Shown one piece after another: positions 24,378 to 31,659 of a stretch of 41,821 nucleotides of DNA; position 1 is the stretch's first letter, and each line of letters starts with the position of its first letter. The notes beneath the pieces are model-generated. The model did not search any database, had not been told where the DNA came from, and worked only from the letters and a program-made list of their open reading frames with translations. Location: contig JBDTBW010000047.1 in the NCBI GenBank assembly GCA_039923855.1, positions 1 to 41,821 on the forward strand, read 5' to 3'. The stretch is from 66-474 sp039923855 (GTDB taxonomy: Bacteria > Pseudomonadota > Gammaproteobacteria > Xanthomonadales > Rhodanobacteraceae). The position numbers were made by a program, and so were the translations under genes.

Positions 24378-25192
24378 GGCGATCTCAAAGTGGTTGCGGA
24401 CGGTGGTTGCGGACGGGTGTACACGGGGTTGCGTTTCAGCCACAGGCGCAGCGCCTGCCAGTGGATCGCGCCGACCACCTGCGCGGTCATCAGCGGATAA
24501 CGCCACAACACCCGCGCCAGCGAGGCGCTGGTGAGCGGCAGACGTCGCAGATGCAGATGCGCGTCGAACTCGCGAACCCCGGAGCGCAACACGTCCATAT
24601 GCACGCGCAGGTCGTCGCCCGGCACGCTGAAGCGCCAGTCGTAGCCGCGATCCATCGGCATGAACGGCGAGACATGAAACGTCTTGGGAAATTTCCACCG
24701 CAGCGTGCGCGCGTGGGTCTGCGCACTTTCCACCGGCAGAACATAGGCGTGGCGGTCGTGCCACGGCGTGTTGGTGATCTCGGCGAGGATGCAGACCAGC
24801 GTCACGCCGTCGGCGGCATAGCAGTAATAGAAACTCACCGGATTGAACTGATAACCGAAGTAACGAAGATGGGTCAGCAAGCGGATTGGCCCGACCGGAC
24901 GCCGCCCGGTGTCCTGCTCCACGCGTTGGCGGACGGCTTCGGCCAGTGGCAAATCGGCGGGTCCCAGATAATCGCCGCGGCGAAACTGCGCAATGTTTTT
25001 CCCATGCGACGACCATAACCAGCGCCGCGCGAACACGCGATCGATCTCGTCCAGATCCAGAAACAACTGCGCCATGTGGTACGAAAACGCGTGCGGGTGC
25101 GGCGCGAAGCGGCGGTGCGTGACCACGCCCTCGTAGACCGCGCTGGCCAGCCCGGTGGCTTCCTCGCTGCGCGCGATGGCGATGGCGTTCAT
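24374..25192 (-). CDS. DUF1365 protein
   Basis: 272 residues, soluble. Family features: VYEGVVTHRRFAPHPHAFSY at the N-terminus (about 20-39), the core motif THLRYFGYQFNPVSFYYCY, NTPWHDRHAY, and FHVSPFMPMDRGYDW. No enzyme activity has been assigned to the family to my knowledge. It is nearly always encoded between an FAD oxidoreductase and a Cfa-like methyltransferase, as here and in the M. tuberculosis Rv0449c-Rv0447c set, implying a part in one lipid-modifying reaction. Start ATG at 25192 overlaps the oxidoreductase stop (ATGA). Confidence 0.85.
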   Translation of the reverse strand: MNAIAIARSEEATGLASAVYEGVVTHRRFAPHPHAFSYHMAQLFLDLDEIDRVFARRWLWSSHGKNIAQFRRGDYLGPADLPLAEAVRQRVEQDTGRRPVGPIRLLTHLRYFGYQFNPVSFYYCYAADGVTLVCILAEITNTPWHDRHAYVLPVESAQTHARTLRWKFPKTFHVSPFMPMDRGYDWRFSVPGDDLRVHMDVLRSGVREFDAHLHLRRLPLTSASLARVLWRYPLMTAQVVGAIHWQALRLWLKRNPVYTRPQPPSATTLRSP

Positions 25193-26481
25193 GCCGCCAA
25201 CTCCTCCGTCGTGCGCGGCGGGGAAGTCTTCGCGGCCTCCAGCCAACGCGCATCCAATGCCGCGGCCACTTGCACCGCGGAGGCGATGCCGTCCTCGTGA
25301 AAGCCCCAGCCCCAATACGCGCCGGCGAACCAGGTGTGTCGCTGTCCCTGGATTTCGGATTTGCGTCGTTGCGCGGCGACCGCGGCGTGGTCGTACACGG
25401 GATGGTGATAGCGCATGCGCCGCAATATCTTCGACGGATCGATCGCGCAGCCGCGGTTCAACGTCACCACGAACGGCTCCGGCGAGTCGATGCCCTGCAA
25501 AAGATTCATGCAGTAGCTCACCGTGCAAGGCTCGTTCGGCGCACGCGGGATAAACGCGTTCCAGGCCGCCCACGCCTTGCGCCACGTCGGCAACAGCGTT
25601 GCGTCCGTGTGCAAAACGGTGTCGTTGGCTTGATAGCGCATCGCACCGAGGATTTCACGTTCGCGCGTGTCCGCATCCGCAAGCAAAGCCAGCGCCTGAT
25701 CGCTGTGACAGGCCAGCACGACTTGATCGAAGCGCAGTTTGCCGGTGTCGACGCACAACTCGACGCCTTGCGAATCGCGGCGAACGCTGCGCACTGGACA
25801 ATTCAATCGTTCGCGGACATTCCAGCGTGAGCGCGCCGCTTGCACGTAGATGGCCGAACCGCCGCACACCACGCGCCATTCGGGGCGAGCGTCGATTTGC
25901 AGCATCTGGTGGTTGGCCATGAACTGCGCGAGATAACGCGCCGGAAACGCGAGAATTTGCGCGGATGGCGAAGACCACAGCGCGGACGCCATCGGCACCA
26001 GATGCTCGTCGCGGAACGCCGCACCGTAGCGATGTTCGGCGAGCCAATCGCCCAGTATGGGTTCTTCGCCAGATTGTTCCAGCAATGCCGGCGCCTCGCG
26101 GTAGAAGCGCAGCAGATCGCGCACCATCCCGATGAAACGTGGTGACAACAGATTGCGGCGCTGGCAGAACAGCGTGTCGAGCGTGGCGACGTTGTATTCC
26201 AGCCCGCTGGCCTCGTTGCGCACCGAAAAACTCATGGTGGTCGGCTGCGAGGCCACGCCCAGTTCGTCGAACAGCCGCGTCAGCAACGGGTAATGCCGCT
26301 GGTTGTGCACGATGAATCCAGTGTCGATCGCATAACGCCGGCCGTGCATCGCGATGTTGTGGGTGTGGGTGTGACCGCCGAAATAATCGTTGGCTTCGAA
26401 CAGCGTGACCTCGTGCCGGCGCGACAGCAGCCACGCCGATGCCAATCCCGCGATGCCCGATCCGACGATCGCGATGCGCAT
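25189..26481 (-). CDS. FAD-dependent amine-oxidase-like oxidoreductase
   Basis: 430 residues. N-terminal dinucleotide-binding motif VGSGIAGLASAWLLS (residues 6-20) and the following acid in LFEANDYFGGHTHTH; C-terminal FAD-contact motif WFAGAYWGWGFHEDGIASA. This is the flavoprotein group found with DUF1365 and Cfa-like genes (Rv0449c in M. tuberculosis). By analogy with UfaD-type enzymes it may desaturate or oxidise a methylated fatty acyl chain; this is inference. Start ATG is 3 bp after the desaturase stop; the stop overlaps DUF1365 (ATGA). Confidence 0.87.
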   Translation of the reverse strand: MRIAIVGSGIAGLASAWLLSRRHEVTLFEANDYFGGHTHTHNIAMHGRRYAIDTGFIVHNQRHYPLLTRLFDELGVASQPTTMSFSVRNEASGLEYNVATLDTLFCQRRNLLSPRFIGMVRDLLRFYREAPALLEQSGEEPILGDWLAEHRYGAAFRDEHLVPMASALWSSPSAQILAFPARYLAQFMANHQMLQIDARPEWRVVCGGSAIYVQAARSRWNVRERLNCPVRSVRRDSQGVELCVDTGKLRFDQVVLACHSDQALALLADADTREREILGAMRYQANDTVLHTDATLLPTWRKAWAAWNAFIPRAPNEPCTVSYCMNLLQGIDSPEPFVVTLNRGCAIDPSKILRRMRYHHPVYDHAAVAAQRRKSEIQGQRHTWFAGAYWGWGFHEDGIASAVQVAAALDARWLEAAKTSPPRTTEELAA

Positions 26482-26484
26482 GGC

Positions 26485-27486
26485 TCAGCGCTCAGCCTTT
26501 TCCAACACCCAAACCGGGACCGATTTCAAATCGTGCACCAGTCCCATCACGGACATCAGTTTCAAGCCGTACCAGGTCAGGTCGATCTCCCACCAATGGA
26601 AACCCTGCCGTGCCGAGCCGGGGAAGAAGTGATGGTTGTTGTGCCAGCCTTCGCCGAAAGTCAGCAATGCAAGCCAGACATTGTTGCGGCTGTCGTCGCG
26701 CGTTTCGAACCGGCGCGAACCGTAGCGGTGCGCCAGCGAATTGATCGTCACCGTGGCGTGGAACAGCACCACGGTGGAGATGAAAAACCCCCAGACCAGC
26801 ATCTGGCCGCCACTGGTATGCAGGCCGGGCGCGACGTGATGGAGCAGCGCGCCCAAACCGTACAACGTGACGCCCAGCAGCACCGGCACCAGGGTGTCGA
26901 AACGATCCAGCCAGCGCAGCTCCGGGTATTTGGCAAGATCGTTCACCCGCGCCATGTCGGTGCGGAACGCGCGCGGCGTCAAAAACCACCCGAGATGACT
27001 CCACAGAAATCCGTACACGCCCGGCGAGTGCGCGTCCAGCGCGGTGTCGGCGTGCCGATGATGATTGCGGTGGTGCGCGGCCCACCACAATGGCCCGCGC
27101 TGCACGCAGGCCGCGCCGATCAGCGCGAATACGAGTTGCACCGCGCGCGAGGTCCGGAAAGTGCGATGCGCGAAATAACGGTGATAAAACCCGGTCAGCG
27201 CGAACATCCGCAGCACGTACAGCGCGGCCGCCACGATCAAGGCGATTGGCGACACGCCGACCCAGATCACCGTGAGGCAGGCCAGATGCATCGCGACGAA
27301 TGGCGCCGCGCGCACCCAATCGATGCGATCCATCCTGTCGCCATCGGCGCTCGCCGCGGCCGAAGTATCGATCCAGCTACGCACGCGCCGCGCGAGCGAC
27401 ATGCGAGCAGCAGGCGGCGCCTCCGCACGCGCGGCAGGCAAGGCGCCTCGCGCGGCATCGGACAGGACGGAATGGGAAGTCGCCAT
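26485..27486 (-). CDS. Acyl-CoA desaturase (integral membrane, His-box)
   Basis: 333 residues. Membrane di-iron desaturase with three histidine boxes: HRYFAH (102-107), HHRNHH (138-143) and HNNHH (282-286), and four hydrophobic segments. Introduces a cis double bond (delta-9 type in characterised relatives) into acyl chains, giving the unsaturated substrate that the downstream methyltransferases require. The N-terminal 50 residues are low-complexity Ala/Arg. Start ATG at 27486 lacks a good Shine-Dalgarno sequence; a downstream Met at residue 29 is an alternative. First gene of the lipid operon, behind a candidate ECF promoter. Confidence 0.87.
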   Translation of the reverse strand: MATSHSVLSDAARGALPAARAEAPPAARMSLARRVRSWIDTSAAASADGDRMDRIDWVRAAPFVAMHLACLTVIWVGVSPIALIVAAALYVLRMFALTGFYHRYFAHRTFRTSRAVQLVFALIGAACVQRGPLWWAAHHRNHHRHADTALDAHSPGVYGFLWSHLGWFLTPRAFRTDMARVNDLAKYPELRWLDRFDTLVPVLLGVTLYGLGALLHHVAPGLHTSGGQMLVWGFFISTVVLFHATVTINSLAHRYGSRRFETRDDSRNNVWLALLTFGEGWHNNHHFFPGSARQGFHWWEIDLTWYGLKLMSVMGLVHDLKSVPVWVLEKAER

Positions 27487-27516
27487 GGGGAAATCAGTTG
27501 GCGGGATTACCCAAAA

Positions 27517-27544
27517 GATACGGATGGCGGCGCTTTGCGGATGC
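27517..27544 (-). promoter_or_regulatory. Candidate ECF (SigK-type) promoter of the lipid operon
   Basis: Minus strand GCATCC (27539-27544), 15-bp spacer, CCGTATC (27517-27523), with the -10 ending 30 bp before the desaturase ATG. Same boxes and spacing as at the FAS1 gene (19775-19802). The form resembles -35/-10 elements of SigK-type sigma factors. Confidence 0.7.
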
Positions 27545-27619
27545 ACGCACGCCTCACTCGAGGGCACGCATTCCGCAACCGTAAAGCCACACGAAGGCAT
27601 CCCGCATCGGCGTGGGGAA

Positions 27620-28351
27620 TCAAGCGCCGCTGATCGTGCCCTTGCCGATCACAGGCCCCGTCGGCTGGCCGGTCGGCGAGCCGCCCGGTGGTTCGATCGA
27701 CACCGCCAACAATGCGTTGGCATTGAGATTCGCCAGCAGTTCGGGGCTCAAGGACAAACTGGTGGCCTTGTTGCGCGCGAACACGCCGACCGCGATCGGC
27801 TTGCCGCCTTGCGGGATCAGCCACAATTCCGGTGCGCGATTACTGGCGATCGCCTTGGGCGCGGCCGGCACCACCACCAGACGCGCATGCGCCGGGTCCA
27901 TGGTGACGGTCCAACCGGGTACGCCATTGTCCTGCTCGATCCGCGCGACCATGTAAGACGTCGCCGCCGCGGGCGCTGGTGGCGGCTGCGATTGCACCAG
28001 CAAGGCGATCACGCAGGCGGCGGCAACCGCGCTGGCGCCGAGACCGATCCAGCGCCACAGCGCCAGATCGTTCCACCACGACGCGCGCGATCGTGCTGAT
28101 TCACGCGAGGGAGCGGAAGCAAGCCCCAGCGCGTTCTGCAAGCGCGCCCACACATAAGCCGGCGGCGCAACCGGCGCGATTTCATCGGCCAGCGGCATGA
28201 GATGCCGCTGCCATCGCGCGACCTCGGCGACCGCGCGCGGGTCGTCGCGCAACTCGCGCTCGACTCCCGCGCGCGCGCCGGCGTCGAGCACGCCGAGCAC
28301 GTACTCGGCGTGTCGCAGATCTTCGCGGTCGTGGTCGAGCGTCGTGTTCAC
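27620..28351 (-). CDS. rskA: Anti-sigma factor, RskA family
   Basis: 243 residues. N-terminal sigma-binding helices (EDLRHAEYVLGVLDAGAR, then WQRHLMPLADEIAP), one membrane helix (LWRWIGLGASAVAAACVIALLV, about residues 100-120) and a periplasmic RskA-type domain (PELWLIPQGGKPIAVGVF; SLEPPGG-like end). It lacks the HxxxCxxC zinc motif. Typical RskA proteins hold SigK at the membrane and release it by regulated proteolysis. The start is uncertain: GTG at 28351, 5 bp beyond the sigma stop, or GTG at 28381 overlapping the sigma gene; neither has a good ribosome site. Confidence 0.87.
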   Translation of the reverse strand: MNTTLDHDREDLRHAEYVLGVLDAGARAGVERELRDDPRAVAEVARWQRHLMPLADEIAPVAPPAYVWARLQNALGLASAPSRESARSRASWWNDLALWRWIGLGASAVAAACVIALLVQSQPPPAPAAATSYMVARIEQDNGVPGWTVTMDPAHARLVVVPAAPKAIASNRAPELWLIPQGGKPIAVGVFARNKATSLSLSPELLANLNANALLAVSIEPPGGSPTGQPTGPVIGKGTISGA

Positions 28352-28355
28352 GGTT

Positions 28356-28919
28356 TCAGGACGATTGTTCCAGGCAGGCACGCAAACGGATCAGGCTGCG
28401 ACGGATCCAGCTCTTCATCGTCGCCAGCGGCACGCCGCTGCGTGTCGCCAACTCGTTATACGTAAGACCCGCGAAAAAGGCTGCACGCACCGCGGTTTTC
28501 TGTTGCGGATCCAGCGTGTCGAGACAGCGCTCCAGCCGTCGACGTTGCTGGCTGGTTTCGGTATTCGCGGCGGGCGTCGGCTGATCGTCGACCAGTTCGC
28601 GCTCGGTGGCCTCGTCCAGCGGCGCCTCGCGGCGTTGACGCAGGCGGTCGATCGCGCGGTTGCGCGTCATGGTGATCAGCCAGGTCATCGCGCCGGCGCG
28701 CGCGGCGTCGAAACTCCCGGCGCGGCGCCACACCGCGGTAAAGACTTCCTGCAGGACATCCTCGGCATCGCCGCGCTCGTGCAGCATGCGCAGGCAGACG
28801 CCGAACAGTTTGGACGAAGTGCGCCGGTAAAGTTCGGCGAAGGCATTCCTGTCCCCGTCCGCGACCGCGCGCAGAATCCGCGTCAGATCTTCCGTGTCTG
28901 TCGTTGCGGTGGCGCTCAT
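28356..28919 (-). CDS. sigK: ECF RNA polymerase sigma factor, SigK-like
   Basis: 187 residues. Region 2 with FAELYRRTSSKLFGVCLRML and the core-binding/-10 segment DAEDVLQEVFTAVWRRAGSFD (about 50-70) plus WLITMTRNRAIDRLRQRR; region 4 with LTYNELATRSGVPLATMKSWIRRSLIRLR, a helix-turn-helix for the -35. Encoded directly before its RskA-type anti-sigma, with the lipid operon next. I infer that it drives the promoters at 27517-27544 and 19775-19802. I see no copy of that motif before the sigma gene itself, so autoregulation is not evident. Confidence 0.9.
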   Translation of the reverse strand: MSATATTDTEDLTRILRAVADGDRNAFAELYRRTSSKLFGVCLRMLHERGDAEDVLQEVFTAVWRRAGSFDAARAGAMTWLITMTRNRAIDRLRQRREAPLDEATERELVDDQPTPAANTETSQQRRRLERCLDTLDPQQKTAVRAAFFAGLTYNELATRSGVPLATMKSWIRRSLIRLRACLEQSS

Positions 28920-28970
28920 GGCCCTAGCATCGCAGGATTACGAGCCGCGCCGCAAGCCGCGCGTCGACCC

Positions 28971-30875
28971 TCAAACCTCGAGCGAGGCCAGATCGCCTTT
29001 CTCCTCCAGCCACTGGCGGCGGTCGGCCGCGCGCTTCTTGGCCAGCAGCATGTCCATCAATTGCGCGGTGGAGGCCGCGTCGTCCACGGTCAATTGCACC
29101 AGCCGGCGGGTGTCGGGATGGATGGTGGATTCGCGCAACTGCGATGGATTCATCTCGCCCAGCCCCTTGAAGCGAGTGGTACTGACCGCGCCCTTGATCT
29201 TTTCGCGCTCGATTTTTTCCAGCAGGATGCGTTTTTCCTCTTCGTCCAGACAGTAGAAAACCTGCTTGCCGACGTCCACGCGGAACAAGGGCGGCATCGC
29301 AACGTAGGCATGGCCTTCGCGCACCAGCGCGGGGAAATGCCGCAGAAACAGCGCGCATAATAATGTTGCGATGTGCAGGCCGTCGGAATCGGCGTCGGCC
29401 AGCACGATCACCTTGCCGTAGCGCAACCCGGAAAGATCATCCTTGCCGGGATCGCAGCCGATCGCGATCGCGAGATTGTGCACTTCCTCCGATGCCAGCA
29501 CCGAGCCAGATTCCACTTCCCAGGTGTTCAGGATTTTTCCGCGCAGCGGCAGGATCGCCTGGAAATCCTTGTCGCGCGCCTGTTTCGCACTGCCACCGGC
29601 GGAATCGCCCTCGACCAGAAACAACTCGGTGCGCGCAGGATCCGTCGATGCGCAATCGGCCAGCTTGCCTGGCAACGCCGGCCCCTGGGTGATCTTCTTG
29701 CGCACCACTTGTTTGGCGGCTTTCAATCGCGCGGTCGCGCGTTCGATCGCCAGTTGCGCGATGGTTTCCCCGGCGGCGACGTGCTGGTTGAGCCACAACG
29801 AAAACGCATCGTGCGAAGTGTTTTCGACGAAAGCCGCGGCGTCGCGCGAAGACAATCGTTCCTTGGTTTGACCCGCGAATTGCGGGTCGCGCATCTTCAC
29901 GCTCAACACGAAGGTCAGCCGCTCCCACACGTCTTCCGGCGCGAGTTTCACGCCGCGGGGCAGCAGATTGCGCAGGTCGCAAAACTCGCGCAGGGCGTTG
30001 GTCAAACCGGAACGCAAACCATTGACGTGGGTGCCGCCCTGCACGGTCGGGATCAGATTGACGTAGCTCTCCTGCACCAGGTCGCCCTCCGGCACCCAGG
30101 CCAACGCGAGATCGATACCGCCGCCGCCGCCGCCGTCGCGTTGCAGATGCTGCACGAATAACTCGGGCGGCAGGCATTGCGCGCCATCCAGTTCGGATTT
30201 CAGGTAATCGGCGAGGCCGTCCTCATACCGCCATTCCTCGCGTTCGCCGCTGACCTCGTCGATCAGGCGCACGGTCAGACCCGCGCACAGCACGGCTTTC
30301 GCGCGCAGCAGATGTTTCAGTTTCGGCAGCGAGATTTTCGGCGAATCGAAGTATTTTGGATCGGGTAGAAAACGCAGCGTGGTGCCTGTACATTTCTTCG
30401 GTGCATCGCCGAGCGTTTCCAGTTTGCCGATACGTTCGCCGTCGGCGAAACGCATGCGGAATTGGCCGCCGTCACGCTGGATATTGACTTCGAGGTGCGA
30501 GGACAACGCGTTGACCACCGACACGCCGACGCCGTGCAGGCCGCCGGCGAAGACGTAATTGCGATCGGAAAATTTTCCGCCAGCGTGCAGACGCGTCAGG
30601 ATCAGTTCGACGCCGGACACGCCTTCCTCGGGATGGATGTCGACCGGCATGCCGCGGCCATCGTCGCTGACTTCCACCGAACCGTCGGCATGCAAGATCA
30701 CTTCGATCAGCTTTGCATGTCCGGCCAGCGCCTCGTCGACCGAATTGTCGACGACCTCCTGGATCAAATGATTCGGGCGCGTCGTATCGGTGTACATGCC
30801 GGGCCGGCGCCGCACCGGTTCCAGCCCGGTCAGCACTTCGATGTCGGCGGCGTTGTAGCGGGTATTGGGTGCCAT
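28971..30875 (-). CDS. parE: DNA topoisomerase IV subunit B
   Basis: 634 residues. ATPase and TOPRIM subunit of the decatenase. GHKL ATP site EVVDNSVDEALAGHAKLIEV (about 40-59), DDGRGMPVDIHPEEGVSG, TOPRIM glutamate ELFLVEGDSAGGSAKQARD and the DADSDG motif. The segment RDKDFQAILPLRGKILNTWE and the absence of the long GyrB insertion favour ParE over GyrB. Start at ATG 30875. Housekeeping; 51 bp upstream of the sigma factor gene on the same strand, with no terminator seen in between. Confidence 0.95.
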   Translation of the reverse strand: MAPNTRYNAADIEVLTGLEPVRRRPGMYTDTTRPNHLIQEVVDNSVDEALAGHAKLIEVILHADGSVEVSDDGRGMPVDIHPEEGVSGVELILTRLHAGGKFSDRNYVFAGGLHGVGVSVVNALSSHLEVNIQRDGGQFRMRFADGERIGKLETLGDAPKKCTGTTLRFLPDPKYFDSPKISLPKLKHLLRAKAVLCAGLTVRLIDEVSGEREEWRYEDGLADYLKSELDGAQCLPPELFVQHLQRDGGGGGGIDLALAWVPEGDLVQESYVNLIPTVQGGTHVNGLRSGLTNALREFCDLRNLLPRGVKLAPEDVWERLTFVLSVKMRDPQFAGQTKERLSSRDAAAFVENTSHDAFSLWLNQHVAAGETIAQLAIERATARLKAAKQVVRKKITQGPALPGKLADCASTDPARTELFLVEGDSAGGSAKQARDKDFQAILPLRGKILNTWEVESGSVLASEEVHNLAIAIGCDPGKDDLSGLRYGKVIVLADADSDGLHIATLLCALFLRHFPALVREGHAYVAMPPLFRVDVGKQVFYCLDEEEKRILLEKIEREKIKGAVSTTRFKGLGEMNPSQLRESTIHPDTRRLVQLTVDDAASTAQLMDMLLAKKRAADRRQWLEEKGDLASLEV

Positions 30876-31111
30876 GTTGCGGGCGTGGGTCGGGATTGAT
30901 TCAGCCGGGAACGGCAGCCACGCAGAATGACGAGACGCGCGCTGCGGGTCAATCCGCCAGTCGGCGCGTCTTGGCCGATCGGATCGTTAAAAAAAGATTG
31001 GCCCGGAATCGAGTCATCGATTCAGGCGGCAGTTTGCCGCGCGCATGGATGATTCCGTTCCGTGCAGGCCAAGGCCGGCGCGAAACCCCATCCACGAGGA
31101 GATGCAACACC
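30876..31111. other. Intergenic region between divergent parE and exported-protein gene
   Basis: 236 bp. It must contain promoters for both genes, but I see no convincing consensus boxes. An A7 run lies at about 30990-30996. No repeat, RNA gene or open frame of note. Confidence 0.5.
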
Positions 31112-31495
31112 ATGCGTAAACTCATCCTTCCCGCGCTGATCGCTGCTGCCTTCGCCTTCCCGGCGTTTGCGCAGGACGCGCAGACCACCACGCAGAGCAC
31201 CACCACCGCGACTGCGCCCAGCAACAGCATGAGCGACCAGTCCGCCCCGATGTCGACCGACGTCAAGCAGGAGAACTCCAGCTCGACCAGCTCGACCGAT
31301 CCGATGACCGGTGCGTCCACCACCGACACCAACAAGACCACGACGGTCAAGCATCATCGCCATCATCACCATCATATGGCGAAGTCGACCACCACGATCA
31401 GCAGCTCGTCGATGGCACCGACCGATACTGGCGCCAGCACCACGACCCAGTCGACCACCACTTCGGAGCCGATGTCGTCTTCGAGCGGCGGCTGA
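31112..31495 (+). CDS. Exported Ser/Thr-rich protein with His cluster
   Basis: 127 residues. Signal peptide MRKLILPALIAAAFAFPAFA with cleavage after AFA (residue 20). The mature part is almost wholly Ser/Thr/Gln/Met with repeats of TTQSTTT, SSTSSTD and GASTT, and a basic centre KHHRHHHHH (about residues 81-89). No fold or family is recognisable; it should be unstructured. The His cluster could bind Ni, Zn or Cu. Start supported by GAGGAG 7 nt upstream. It stands alone, divergent from parE across a 236-bp gap. Confidence 0.75.
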   Translation: MRKLILPALIAAAFAFPAFAQDAQTTTQSTTTATAPSNSMSDQSAPMSTDVKQENSSSTSSTDPMTGASTTDTNKTTTVKHHRHHHHHMAKSTTTISSSSMAPTDTGASTTTQSTTTSEPMSSSSGG

Positions 31496-31659
31496 TCGTT
31501 GAAGTTCGATGTTGTTCTAAACGCCCCGGTTTGCCGGGGGTGAGGATCAGCGATTACGCGATGCGTTGTATCGCATCGGGTGCTGAGCCGAACGGGCGGC
31601 CAAGGACGGCCGCACCGGCGCACCCACCAAGGTCGGCTGCTTGCCCTGCGACCGGAAAA

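Noticed and set aside
28920..28970. SigK-type promoter before the sigma gene itself
   Set aside because: No matching boxes in the 51 bp between parE and sigK.
31352..31378. His-rich run as cloning-vector contamination (His tag)
   Set aside because: It lies inside a native gene with signal peptide, ribosome site and matching composition, and the run is interrupted by Arg.
31524..31539. CCCCGG-TTTG-CCGGGG hairpin as terminator of the exported-protein gene
   Set aside because: The stem is only 6 bp and is followed by GTGAGG with no T-tract; too weak to call.
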